Source of the DNA: JAEULH01 sp963789785
Lineage (GTDB): Bacteria; Pseudomonadota; Alphaproteobacteria; Rhodospirillales; Defluviicoccaceae
Direction: 5' to 3'
DNA length: 64,000 nt
Assembly: GCA_963789785.1 (NCBI GenBank)
Contig: CAWBNC010000028.1
Span: 1-64,000 of the forward strand
Shown: positions 38,068 to 49,005 of the stretch, in pieces
How the letters are laid out: every line of letters starts with the position of its first letter
Position numbering within the stretch: the first letter of the stretch is position 1
Notes under the pieces: model-generated
The model's input: the letters and a program-made list of their open reading frames with translations, nothing else
Told to the model about the DNA's origin: nothing
The model's database searches: none
Program-made: the position numbers and the translations under genes

Positions 38068-40625
38068 ATGGCGGAACTGCAGACGCAGGGACGCGACGCC
38101 GCATCGTCTCCGGACGCTACGGACCTGGAGAAAGCGGATCTTGACGCCGTTTTTCGGGCCCTCGGGAGCTCGGCCGGCGGCCTGACGTCGGAGGAAGCGG
38201 CGCGGCGGATCGAGACCTACGGCCGCAACGAGCTCGAGGAAAAGAAAGTCAGCGACCTGGCGCGGTTTCTTCGTTTCCTCTGGGGCCCGATCGCCTGGAT
38301 GATCGAGGCAGCGGCGCTCCTTTCGCTGCTGATGGGCCATTGGGCCGACCTCGCGATAATCCTCCTCCTGCTCTTGTACAACGCCGTCTCCGGCTTCTGG
38401 CAGGAGCGTAAGGCGGCCGATGCGTTAGACGCACTAAAGGCCGGGCTGGCGCCGAAGGCCGCGGCCCTGCGCGATGGGGACTTCGGCACGATCGACGCCG
38501 CCACAGTCGTTCCCGGTGACGTGCTGCGCATCAAGCTCGGGGAGGTGGTGCCCGCGGACGTTCGGTTCAGCGCCGGTGAGTACATCAGCACCGATGAGTC
38601 CGCGCTCACCGGCGAATCCTTGCCAGTGGACAAGAATGTGGGGGACGTCGGCTACTCCGGCAGCATCGCCAAAAAGGGCGAGATGACCGCGGTCGTCATC
38701 GCCACGGGCAACAAGACGTTCTTCGGCCGAACCGCCAGCCTGGTCGCCACCGCCGGCGGGACATCGCATTCCAAGCGGGCGATGACACAGATCGGCGACT
38801 TCCTGATCGTAATTTCGGCCCTGCTCTGCGCGCTCCTGGCCGGGTTCGAATTGTACCGGGACATCGTTGTGGCGAGCGCCTGGGCGTGGGCGGACCTCGC
38901 CGACATCGCGCGTATGGTGCTGGTGCTCCTGATCGCGTCGATCCCTGTCGCCATGCCGGCGGTGGTCACGGTGACCAACTCCCTCGGCGCCGGCGCGCTC
39001 GCGAAGAAGAAGGCCATCGTCTCGCGACTCGAAGCGATCGAAGAGCTCGCCGGGGTCGATGTCCTGTGCTCGGATAAGACCGGCACCCTCACCAAGAACG
39101 CGCTCGTCCTGGGCGACCCCGTCCTGTTCGCCGCGTCATCGACGCGATGCCCTAATTCTTGGAGCGGCGCTCGCTTCGGAAGAAGGCAGCGAGGACGCGA
39201 TCGACAAGGCTGTCCGCGCCGGGCTGAAGGATTCCGTGGCCGCGGACGCCTACACACGTTACGGCTTTCGTTCCGTTCGACCCGGTCAGCAAGTGTACCG
39301 AGAGCGACGTGACCGGCCCCGAGGGCAAGCCCCTGAAGTACATGAAGGGCGCGCCGCAAGTCGTTATCGAGCGGTGCAAGCTCGACCCGGATACGGAGGC
39401 CAAGGCGACGAAGACGGTCGCCGATTTCGCCGCGAAGGGCCTGCGCGCGCTGGGCGTGGCCGAGTCGGCCGATGGCGGCGGCACGTGGAGCTTCCTTGGC
39501 GTCCTGTCCCTGCTGGACCCGCCTCGCGACGACTCCAAGGAAACCATCGCTCACGCCATCGAGCACGGGCTCAGGGTCAAGATGGTGACCGGCGACGATG
39601 TCGCCATCGGCAGCCAGATCTCCGCGATGTTGGGCATGGGCTCGCATCTGATACCCGCGGCCGACATATTCACCAAGGACATGGATCTGGACCATCTTCC
39701 CGCCGCCGTTGCGGAGCGCGTCGATGCGGCGGACGGTTTCGGACGCGTCTTTCCCGAGCACAAGTACGCGATCGTCAAGGCCCTGCAAAGCCGCGGTCAT
39801 GTCGTCGCCATGACCGGTGACGGCGTCAACGACGCGCCGGCCCTGAAGCAGGCCGACTGCGGGGTTGCGGTGAGCGGCGCGACGGACGCCGCGCGCGCCG
39901 CGGCGGCGCTGATCCTGACTCAGCCCGGCCTGTCGACGATCATCGACGCGATAGACGAGGCGCGCAGGATCTTCGAGCGCATCATCAACTACATCGTGTT
40001 CCGGGTCGCGATGACCCTGGACATCATGTTCGTGGTGGTCCTGGCAACGTTGTTCTTCGGCTTCTCGCCTCTGACGCCGGTGATGATCATCCTGCTCGCG
40101 CTGCTCGACGACATTCCGATCATGACCATCGCGTATGACAACACGCCGCTGCCCAAGGCGCCGGTGCGCTGGCAGATGCGCCGACTGCTGCTGGGAGCCG
40201 GCTATATGGGCCTGCTTTCGATCGTGCAGACCTTCGGTCTTCTGATCATCGGAATGGAATGGTTGAGCAACGCCGAATGGCAATCGTGGGTCACGCTGAC
40301 CCAGGAACAGCTCCAGACCATCGTCTTTCTGCAACTCGTGGCCGGCGGCCACCTGCTTCTGTTCGTCGTGCGCTCCCGCGACACCTTTTTCAGCCGCCCC
40401 TGGCCGGCCAGACCCCTCCTGCTCGCTGTTTTGGGAACCCAGCTTGTCGCCGTTCTGATGTGCGGCTTCGGCTGGATTGTGAGCCCGATCCCGTGGACAA
40501 TCATCGGCTTGGTCTGGGTCTACATGGTAGCCTGGATGTTCGTGCTCGATCTGGCGAAGCGGTCGATCCACCGCCACCTCGCGGCCGATGACGGTGGCGG
40601 TCTTCGTGCGCCGGTTCCCGCCTAG
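38068..40625 (+). CDS. Plasma-membrane-type proton-efflux P-type ATPase, P3A (two frameshifts)
   Basis: Pumps H+ out with ATP. About 852 residues after repair. The N-terminal helical hairpin LWGPIAWMIEAAALLSLL is typical of fungal/plant/bacterial PMA1-like pumps. Actuator motif TGESLPVDK; phosphorylation site CSDKTGTLTKN; nucleotide domain KGAPQVVIERC; hinge MTGDGVNDAPALKQADCG. The M6 segment has LALLDDIPIMTIAYDN, matching proton pumps rather than Ca2+ pumps. Two single-base gains (near 39138 and 39265) split it; repaired sequence reads RDALILGAALAS and YAFVPFDPVSKC. It follows the triplicate leader and precedes ppk2. Confidence 0.92.
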
Positions 40626-40648
40626 GGGTAACCTTGAAGGCAACAAAG

Positions 40649-41476
40649 ATGAAATACACCGAACAGCTTCGTGTCGAACCGGGCGCCAAGGTCGATCTCG
40701 GCAAGGTCGATGCGGGCTTCAAGGGCAAGCACGAAAACCACAAGCATGCCGCGCCGGAGATCGACGAGGCGAAGCGGACGCTCCGCGACCTTCAGTTCCT
40801 CATGTACGCCGAGAACAAGCGCGCGCTGCTGATCGTCCTGCAAGGTCGTGACGCAGCGGGAAAGGACGGCACGATCAACCACGTCCTTGGCGCGATGAAC
40901 CCGCAAGGGTGCACGGTGACCGGCTTCAAGGTGCCGTCAAAGGAAGAAGCGGCCCACGACTTCCTGTGGCGCTACCACAAGGCCGCGCCCGCCAAGGGGC
41001 AGGTGGCGATCTTCAACCGATCCCACTATGAGGACGTGCTGGTGGTGCGCGTCCATGATCTGGTCCCGAAGGTCGTCTGGTCGAAGCGGTACGACGACAT
41101 CAACGCCTTTGAGCGCATGCTTGTCGACAATGGTATCCACATTCTCAAGTTCTATCTGCACATCGATCCGGACGAGCAGCTGAAACGGTTCAAGGCGCGG
41201 ATCGACGATCCCACGCGCCACTGGAAGATCAGCGACGGCGACTATGCGGAACGGCCCTTCTGGGACGACTACACTGACGCGTTTGAGGACGCGATCGGCA
41301 AGTGCAGCACCGAGCATGCGCCTTGGTTCATCATTCCCTCCAACCACAAGTGGTTCCGCAACCTCGCCGTCTCGAAGATCGTCACCGAGTACATGAGCTC
41401 ACTTGGAATGAAGTTCCCGCCTCCGAGCGTCGATATCGATGAGATAAAGAAGAAGTATCACGCGCTCGTGGATTGA
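40649..41476 (+). CDS. ppk2: Polyphosphate kinase 2
   Basis: Transfers phosphate between polyphosphate and nucleotides. About 275 residues. P-loop VLQGRDAAGKDGTINHVL, then the lid/Walker B region IFNRSHYEDVLVVRVHDLVP, and RHWKISDGDYAERPFWDDY typical of PPK2. The length and absence of a duplicated domain fit class I or III. ATG 40649 is preferred; an in-frame TTG at 40634 would add five residues. It lies 23 bases after the proton ATPase gene, so the two are probably co-transcribed. Confidence 0.93.
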   Translation: MKYTEQLRVEPGAKVDLGKVDAGFKGKHENHKHAAPEIDEAKRTLRDLQFLMYAENKRALLIVLQGRDAAGKDGTINHVLGAMNPQGCTVTGFKVPSKEEAAHDFLWRYHKAAPAKGQVAIFNRSHYEDVLVVRVHDLVPKVVWSKRYDDINAFERMLVDNGIHILKFYLHIDPDEQLKRFKARIDDPTRHWKISDGDYAERPFWDDYTDAFEDAIGKCSTEHAPWFIIPSNHKWFRNLAVSKIVTEYMSSLGMKFPPPSVDIDEIKKKYHALVD

Positions 41477-41490
41477 TCGGCTTGATCTAC

Positions 41491-41529
41491 TGGATTGCCC
41501 CGCCGGGCTTCGCCCTCCTCGCAACGACG
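41491..41529. repeat. REP-like palindromic repeat after ppk2
   Basis: Single unit of the family seen at 27 and 46 kb: starts TGGATTGC, has a GCCGGGCTTCGCCC hairpin core and ends CCTCGCAACGACG. It lies 15 bases after the ppk2 stop and may act as a transcript-end hairpin. Confidence 0.75.
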
Positions 41530-41572
41530 ATCCCTTGCTCTAGTCACCGGCGGCGCCCCGCGCCGGCCTGAA

Positions 41573-42322
41573 CTATTCGCCGCCGGCGGCTTCCGGCGGC
41601 GGGCTACCGGAAGGCGTGACGGAAGACGGCGGGGCTCCATCGGTCTTTTTCCGGGCGGTGAGGCTGCGTTTCTTTGCCCCCGCCTTGGCCGCGGCCCGCT
41701 TCAGCCACACCGCGTGCCGGCGGGCGCTGCGCGCACGGCGCCGGCGGTGGACGTAGCGCAGCGTCAGGTGATAGCCGAGCCATGCGGAGGCGATGGCCCA
41801 GGGTACGCAGCCGATGAGCATCGGCACCCCCTGGTCGTGCGCGATCATCGCGACCGAGGCGTAGAGCTTTTCGATAAAGCCTTCGTGCTGGGCGAGCAGG
41901 GCCTGCAGCTTGTCGACAAAGTGCTGGTAGCCGTGGGCGGCGGAGAGTTGCCCGGTCAGCAGCTTGCCGGTCAGGTAGAAGACGTAGTACGTCGGTCCCA
42001 TGGTGAAGACGTTAGTCACCCAGGTCCAGGCGGCGGCGATGAGCAGGCTGAAATCGAAGCGGCTTGACCGGCGCGCCACCAGCCACGTCATCAAGACGAG
42101 GTACATCTGGATCCCGACCAAAGGCGTGGCGGCCCAGAACAGCCCGATCATGACCGCGCGCGCGGCGTACTCCGGCGGATGCGGGCTGCGCTTGAGCGGG
42201 ACGATAAGCCTGAAATGGAGCAGCCGCGACAGCCGCTGCATGAAAGAGAACTGGCGGCGCAAGCGCGGCGATCCCCGTTGTAACGACACCTTGCCGCGCC
42301 CCGATGGCGGCACCCTCGTCAT
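41573..42322 (-). CDS. DUF2062 membrane protein
   Basis: About 249 residues from ATG 42322, or 222 from ATG 42241 (MQRLSRLLHFRLIVPLKRS). The DUF2062 core is clear: SPHPPEYAARAVMIGLFWAATPLVGIQ, two membrane helices, then TMGPTYYVFYLTGKLL, and a late hydrophobic segment MLIGCVPWAIASAWLGYHL. The C-terminal ~60 residues are Arg/Lys/Ala-rich (RRRRARSARRHA). Function unknown. It converges on ppk2 and diverges from the MFS gene. A much longer minus-strand frame continues upstream but is antisense to the MFS gene. Confidence 0.8.
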   Translation of the reverse strand: MTRVPPSGRGKVSLQRGSPRLRRQFSFMQRLSRLLHFRLIVPLKRSPHPPEYAARAVMIGLFWAATPLVGIQMYLVLMTWLVARRSSRFDFSLLIAAAWTWVTNVFTMGPTYYVFYLTGKLLTGQLSAAHGYQHFVDKLQALLAQHEGFIEKLYASVAMIAHDQGVPMLIGCVPWAIASAWLGYHLTLRYVHRRRRARSARRHAVWLKRAAAKAGAKKRSLTARKKTDGAPPSSVTPSGSPPPEAAGGE

Positions 42323-42448
42323 AGTAACGGCGCCATCCCGGCTCGGCCACAATTGCAGAAAAATATGGCGCGGGCGGCCATTTTTCCAGACGGTCCTGAG
42401 CTTCGATCCTCGCCCGGAGGCGCAAGCGCCTGCCGCCGCGGACGGCCG

Positions 42449-43693
42449 ATGAACAGCCCGCACGCGACCGGCCCGGCGGCAATCGTCCGCGTCTTCGCGC
42501 CGTTCGCCTTCGGCTACTTCCTGTCCTACGCCTATCGCGCGGTCAATGCCGTCATTGCGCCGGAGCTCCTGAGCGAGCTTCGCCTGAACGCCGACGACCT
42601 CGGTTTTCTGACCAGCGCCTTCTTTCTGTCCTTTGCCGCGGCGCAGCTTCCGCTCGGTATCGCCCTTGACCGCTGGGGGCCGCGACGGATCGAAGCCGCT
42701 CTGCTCCTCGTCGCGGCGCTGGGCGCGCTCGTCTTCGCCAACGCGAACGGCCTCTTCACCCTGCTCGCCGGCCGCGCGCTGATCGGCCTCGGCGTCTCCG
42801 CCTGCCTGATGGCCGCCTTCAAGGCGTTCATCCTGTATTTCCCATCGTCCCGCCTGCCGCTCGTCAACGGCTGCCAGATGGCGGCGGGCGGCCTCGGCGC
42901 CATGTCCGCGACCGTGCCGGCGCAGGCGCTGGCCGCGGCCTATGACTGGCGGACCGTTATCGAATTGCTGGGGTTCCTGAGCGTGGTCGCCGCCGCCGTC
43001 ATCTTCTTCGTCGTGCCGCGCGACCAGGAGCACGCACAGCGAGCCGCAGCGCCCATGGGCGGCGAGCTTGCCGGCGTCGGCGCGATCCTGAGAAGCGCGC
43101 GGTTCTGGCGGGTTGCGCCGGCGACCGTTGCTTCGCAGGCCTCCTTTCTCGCCATCCAGGGCCTGTGGGTCGGCCCCTGGATGCACGACGTCGGCGGCCT
43201 CGCAAGCACCGCCGTGGCCGGGCGCCTGCTCGCCATCGCCGCGGCGATGATTGCGGGCTTTCTCCTCTTGGGCTTCACGGCCGAGCGGCTGTCCCGCCGC
43301 GGCATCGCCCCCATCGCCGTCGCCGTAACCGGGATGAGCGCTTTCGCCACGGTTCTGGCGACCATCGTCGCCGCCGCCAGCAGCGCGCCGCTCCTCTGGC
43401 TCGCCTTCGGCTTCTTCGGCACGTCGGGGATCCTCCCCTACGCCGCGCTGTCGCAGCAGTTCTCGCCGGCGCTCGCCGGCCGGCTGAACACGACGCTGAA
43501 CGTCCTGGTCTTCCCCGCGGCCTTCGCCGCGCAATGGGGGATGGGCGCGATCATCGCCCACTGGCACGGCGCGGCGGGCGTTGGCCATGACGTTGCCGGC
43601 TACCGCGCCGCCTTTACCGTCATGCTTTCCCTGCAGGGCCTCACTCTGGCCTGGTTTGCGCTGTTTCGCCCAGGGCGTGGTCGGCGAGGTTGA
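42449..43693 (+). CDS. Major facilitator superfamily transporter
   Basis: About 414 residues with twelve predicted helices. The N-terminus reads FAPFAFGYFLSYAYRAVNAVIAPELL. The MFS signature between helices 2 and 3 is GIALDRWGPRR. Helix 4-5 holds GRALIGLGVSACLMAAFKA. Substrate unknown; the set of motifs fits an anion/organic-acid or drug-like carrier but this is not decisive. ATG 42449 was chosen since earlier Met residues precede non-membrane sequence. The 3' end overlaps the convergent hydrolase gene by 53 bases. Confidence 0.88.
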   Translation: MNSPHATGPAAIVRVFAPFAFGYFLSYAYRAVNAVIAPELLSELRLNADDLGFLTSAFFLSFAAAQLPLGIALDRWGPRRIEAALLLVAALGALVFANANGLFTLLAGRALIGLGVSACLMAAFKAFILYFPSSRLPLVNGCQMAAGGLGAMSATVPAQALAAAYDWRTVIELLGFLSVVAAAVIFFVVPRDQEHAQRAAAPMGGELAGVGAILRSARFWRVAPATVASQASFLAIQGLWVGPWMHDVGGLASTAVAGRLLAIAAAMIAGFLLLGFTAERLSRRGIAPIAVAVTGMSAFATVLATIVAAASSAPLLWLAFGFFGTSGILPYAALSQQFSPALAGRLNTTLNVLVFPAAFAAQWGMGAIIAHWHGAAGVGHDVAGYRAAFTVMLSLQGLTLAWFALFRPGRGRRG

Positions 43694-44735
43694 ATATCCG
43701 GGTGGCCGGCGCACTATGCTCGTAGCCATGGACCAGGAGCGCGCCAGTCGCGGAATTGGCGATGACGGCCAGTCGCGTGGTCGCATTCAGGATCGGCGGC
43801 CTGACCCAGGTAAAGTCGCCCACATCGGGACGATCCAGCAACGCCGTCATCTGCTCCCGCCGGCCGCGGCTGTCCGCCCCGCGGTCGCGGCCGGGGATCC
43901 TGAGCCCCAGCCAGTGGTTTGCGATCGCCGCCGGCTGTTCGTGGAACGCCGCCCGTGCTTCCGTCCGCTCGATGACGCAGCCTTCGCCCGACTCGGCGCC
44001 GGCGAGGGTGTAGAACGCGGGGATGCACAGCGGCGTTTCGATCAACTGGCGCCTGGCCTCGGCGTAGGTCGCGGCCGTATCGCAGACGGCCCGGGCCAGA
44101 TGCGACGGCGGCAGGCTGAGGCCGCGCCAGACGCTGGTGCGGTTGACCACCCAGTCGAGCCACAGCGCGCCGCTGTGTCGACGCATGGGCGGCTGGTTGA
44201 TCGCGATGGCGAACCGGCCCGGCGCCATCGCCGTCAGGACGCCGATATAGCCCGGCCAGGTGACGGTGTAGTAGATGCCGGCGCCGCCGTCCTGTCGGGC
44301 GACGATGACGGAGCGGCCGATCCCGTTCATCGGCCAGTCGAGGGTGCGGAGCATGCGGCTGCCCCCTGCTGCGGGATCTGCGGCGGGATCGGCGGCCGTG
44401 CCGCTGGTGCAGGCCCATTCGTAGGACAAGTTGAGGAGCAGCGCGCCCGGCGTTCCGACCCGCGCGGCGACCGCCGCAAGCTCGCGGCTGTAGGGATTGC
44501 GACTGCGCGCCAGCCAGTGCCGGGTCGCCCGGTCGCCGAGGCGCAGCGCCACCGCGCCGTACCGGCGCCGGGCCGCGAGAAGGAGAGGCGCCAGCCGCGC
44601 GCTTTCCCGGTCCAGCAGCGAGAGCGGCCCGCCGTCCACCGCGTCGAGCAGGGGAATCTCGGCAAGCCGGCCTGCCGCCTCCGTACGTGTGCCCGCCTGT
44701 ATGCCACCTTGCGCCATCGTAAATCGGTCCTGCAT
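43641..44735 (-). CDS. Acid-ceramidase/NAAA-like N-terminal nucleophile hydrolase
   Basis: About 364 residues. The region LLLNLSYEWACTSGTA matches the nucleophile cysteine context of the acid ceramidase/NAAA group, which self-cleaves before Cys. RTLDWPMNGIGRSVIVARQ and the TVTWPGYIGVLTAMAPGRFAIAINQPPM block fit the same fold (Arg, Asp, Asn of the Ntn active site). Likely acts on an N-acyl amide; substrate unknown. No signal peptide. An internal Met at residue 7 is an alternative start. It overlaps the MFS 3' end and diverges from purB. Confidence 0.75.
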   Translation of the reverse strand: MQDRFTMAQGGIQAGTRTEAAGRLAEIPLLDAVDGGPLSLLDRESARLAPLLLAARRRYGAVALRLGDRATRHWLARSRNPYSRELAAVAARVGTPGALLLNLSYEWACTSGTAADPAADPAAGGSRMLRTLDWPMNGIGRSVIVARQDGGAGIYYTVTWPGYIGVLTAMAPGRFAIAINQPPMRRHSGALWLDWVVNRTSVWRGLSLPPSHLARAVCDTAATYAEARRQLIETPLCIPAFYTLAGAESGEGCVIERTEARAAFHEQPAAIANHWLGLRIPGRDRGADSRGRREQMTALLDRPDVGDFTWVRPPILNATTRLAVIANSATGALLVHGYEHSAPATRIFNLADHALGETAQTRPE

Positions 44736-44831
44736 CCGCAGCGGGTGACGAATAACCTTAACCTCTGACGATTTGGTTGGTATTCGATCCCGGACCAGCC
44801 GTCAGCGATCCGCATCACATTCAGGCCCGAC

Positions 44832-46147
<1,316 letters not shown>

Positions 46148-46182
46148 TTAGGGTCGGCCTTCCAGAGAGCGCTATGTTTCCC

Positions 46183-46286
46183 TGGATCGCCACGCCGCTG
46201 CGCGGCTCGCGATGACGGTAACTATTCAATTCATATCCATAAATCGTCGTTGCGAGGAGGGGCGGAGCCCCGACGCGGCAATCCAC
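46183..46286. repeat. Inverted pair of REP-like repeats after purB
   Basis: Units at 46183-46217 and, in opposite orientation, 46246-46286, with the same GC-rich palindromic core and TGGAT...CAATCCA ends as at 27 kb and 41 kb. They lie between the convergent purB and dehydrogenase genes and may mark transcript ends. Confidence 0.8.
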
Positions 46287-46355
46287 GCTTTCTTCTCCTC
46301 GACACCTGTGCCGCCATCGGATGGGCGTCCCCGATCGCCTCGCCGGTTGCGGTCC

Positions 46356-47419
46356 TCAGCCGATTGTGGCGAGGATCGCGCGCTCCGCGCCCGCGGTATC
46401 CGCCGTCCCGCCGAGGTCGCGGGTGCGCGTTTCGGACCGCTCCAGGCTTGCCTCGATCGCTGCCTCGAGTGTCCGGGCGGCTTCGGCCTCGCCGAGGTGG
46501 TCGAGCATCATCGCCGCCGCCCAGACCGCGGCGATCGGATTGGCGACGCCCTGCCCGGCGATGTCGGGAGCCGAGCCGTGAACCGGCTCGAACATCGAGG
46601 GATAGAGCCGCTCCGGGTTGAGGTTCGCCGAGGCGCGATGCCGATCGAGCCGGCCACGGCCGGGCCGAGATCCGACAGGATGTCGCCGAAGAGGTTCGAG
46701 CCGACGACCACGTCGAACCAGTCGGGGTGGAGGACGAAGTGCGCGGTCAGGATGTCGATGTGGAACTGCGCCGTCTTCACCTCCGGGTGGCGCGCCTTGG
46801 CCGCGGCGAAGCGCTCGTCCCAGAACGGCATGGTGTGGACGATCCCGTTCGACTTGGTCGCCGACGTGACATGGCCGCGCCGGGTCTTCGCAAGCTCGAA
46901 GGCGTAGTCCATGATCCGGTCGACGCCGCGCCGGGTGAAGACCGCGAGCTGACTCGCCATCTCCTGGTCGGCGCCGTGGTAAAGCCGTCCGCCGATCTCG
47001 GAATACTCGCCCTCGACGTTCTCGCGCACGACGACGAAGTCGATGTCCGCCGGCCCGCGCCCGGCCAACGGCGAGGTGACGCCGCGCAACAGCCGCACCG
47101 GCCGGACGCTGGCATAAAGGTCGAGGTCGCGGCGAAGCGGAATAAGCAGGCCCCAAAGCGAGACATGGTCCGGGACGTTCGGAAAGCCGACGGCGCCCAG
47201 ATAGATTGCGTCATGGCCCTTGACCTGCGCCGCTCCGTCCTCGGGCATCATCCGGCCTGTCTTTGCATAGCGCTCGCAGGACCAGTCGAACTCGCTCCAG
47301 GCCAGGGCGAAGCCATGTCGCCTTGCGGCGGCCTCGGCGGCGCGCCGGCCGACCGGGATCACCTCACGGCCGATGCCGTCTCCCGGGATCGTGGCGATAT
47401 GATAGCTCCGCTCGCTCAT
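46356..47419 (-). CDS. Tartrate/D-malate/isopropylmalate-type dehydrogenase (one frameshift)
   Basis: NAD-dependent beta-decarboxylating dehydrogenase, about 354 residues. N-terminus IATIPGDGIGREVIPVG. YLGAVGFPNVPDHVSLWGLLIPLRR resembles tartrate dehydrogenase (TtuC/DmlA) more than LeuB. RENVEGEYSE and the metal-site Asp run LFGDILSDLGPAVAGSIGIA are clear. A one-base loss (or two-base gain) near 46640 shifts the frame; the C-terminus SANLNPERLYPSMFEPVHGSAPDIAG continues in another frame. Substrate is inferred from family resemblance. Confidence 0.88.
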
Positions 47420-47520
47420 GGCGATGATCCTCCCTGGAAGAAGCCGATCGGCCGGTTGGCGACGAGGTCAGGAAACCTCCGCCAGGTTGCCCGTCATGCT
47501 TCTCTAAACGGCCACGCTCC

Positions 47521-47887
47521 TTACCCGCCAACGGGCGAGTGGTCGGTATCCAGCGGCATCGGGTAGGCGTCGGCGAACTGTTCGGCGGCGGCGGCGTGGC
47601 AGCGGGCGTAGGCGGCGAGTACCTCGTCGTCCGTGATCCTGACCCCGGCCCTGGCGAGATCGGAGCCGACGCTGTCGACGACCGCCGTGGCGCTCGGCGC
47701 GTCGAGGCAGTGCGACACCAGCTGCCGCGCATAAGTCCGCTGCCCGCGCTTCGCCATGCCCCAGCCGCTCGGCCGCCCACAGCCCGAACAGCTTCGACGC
47801 CCGGCAGCGCACCTTGAAGCGCAGCTCCTCGTCGAGCTTGTACTTGGCCTCATGGGCCTTTTCGATCTCGCGCAGAATGTCGGTCAT
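47521..47887 (-). CDS. DUF1476 / ATP synthase zeta-type inhibitor (one frameshift)
   Basis: Small alphaproteobacterial protein; the Paracoccus homologue is the zeta inhibitor of F1-ATPase. The first half from ATG 47887 reads EIEKAHEAKYKLDEELRFKV and FGLWAAERLG. One extra C near 47757 shifts the frame to MAKRGQRTYARQLVSHCLD and DDEVLAAYARCHAAAAEQF, the conserved second half. Length ~121 residues after repair. It commonly sits by purB/purC in this class, as here. Confidence 0.88.
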
Positions 47888-48037
47888 GATCTCCTCGTCC
47901 CCTGCTCGCCCCGTTCCGCCAGCCCTTTCTTTATAAGTCGGTCGCCAGGCGCCGTCACGCTTGCCGCCGCGGGCCGGACGCGCTTAAGTGACAGGCTCAT
48001 GATCGGGGGCGCGGGTCAGGCCCGGCGAGCGAAGTCC

Positions 48038-48843
48038 ATGTGCACTCTCGTCATTCTTCGCCGGCCCGGCCACCGCTGGCCGCTGCTGATCGCCGCCAAC
48101 CGCGACGAGATGGCCGACCGGCCGTGGCGACCGCCGGGGCGGCACTGGCCGGATCGTCCCAAGGTCATCGGCGGCCTGGATGAACTTGCCGGCGGAACCT
48201 GGTGCGGGCTCAACGATGACGGCGTGGTCGCGGCGGTGCTCAACCGGATCAATACCCTCGGGCCCGGCGCCGGGCCTGCGCAGCCGCGGCGAGCTGCCTC
48301 TCGAAGCGCTCGACCACGCCGAGGCCCATGTCGCCGCCGCCGCGCTCGCCGATCTCAATCCGGCGGCCTACCGGCCCTTCAATCTGTTCGTCGGCGACGC
48401 CCGCGAAGCCTTCTGGGTGCGGCTGCGCGAAAGCGGCGACGCTGCGGGAGGTACGGGAGGCGCGGGCGCCGCGGTCGATGTGCTCGAAATCCCGGAGGGC
48501 TATCTCGATGCTCACCGCCTACGACCGCAACGACATGCGCTCGCCCCGGATCCGCCGCTACCTGCCGCGCTTTCGCGCCGCCGCCGTTCCCGATCCGGAT
48601 CGCGGCGACTGGAGCGCGTGGATTGCGCTGCTCGCCGAGCGCGACCACGACAGCGACAGCGGCCCGGGCGGGGCGATGAATGTCGTCACGCAAACCGGCT
48701 TCGGCACGGTCTGCTCTTCGCTGATCGCGCTTCCGGCCGGCGCGGACGAAGACGACGACGACCGCGACGTGGAGATCCGGCCGATCTGGCGATTCGCCGC
48801 CTGGACCGACGCGCCCGGGGACTACACGAACGTCGCTGCCTAG
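48038..48843 (+). CDS. NRDE/TANGO2-family protein (two frameshifts)
   Basis: Starts MCTLVILRRPGHRWPLLIAANRDE, with the conserved Cys2 and NRDE motif; LAGGTWCGLNDDGVVAAVLNR follows. An Ntn-hydrolase-like fold is suspected with Cys2 as nucleophile; eukaryotic TANGO2 affects heme and lipid handling. About 267 residues after repair. Single-base gains near 48265 and 48507 are corrected to GLRSRGELPLEAL and YLMLTAYDRNDM. Divergent from DUF1476. Function unproven. Confidence 0.85.
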
Positions 48844-49005
48844 CTGTGGGTGCCACAGAAGGTTGCCAACGTGGCCGTCGCTGCGCCTCCGCTTCCGCGA
48901 CCGATGCCGCGATGATTGTGTCGCCGGCGCGCAGTTGTTATATGCTGCCGGCGCAGCACCCTGCCGCGAGCCGATACGGCTCCGCTTTTCCCTGGACAGT
49001 TTTCC

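Noticed and set aside
38652..40646. A 664-residue minus-strand frame
   Set aside because: It is the antisense of the proton ATPase; high Gln/Arg/His content and no domain.
41573..43786. A 737-residue minus-strand frame
   Set aside because: Only its last part (DUF2062) is protein-like. The rest is an antisense shadow of the MFS gene, with low-complexity Gly/Arg/Glu-rich content.
46356..47419. Isopropylmalate dehydrogenase leuB
   Set aside because: The motif VGFPNVPDHVSLWGLLIPLRR fits tartrate/D-malate dehydrogenases better, and no leuC or leuD lies nearby.
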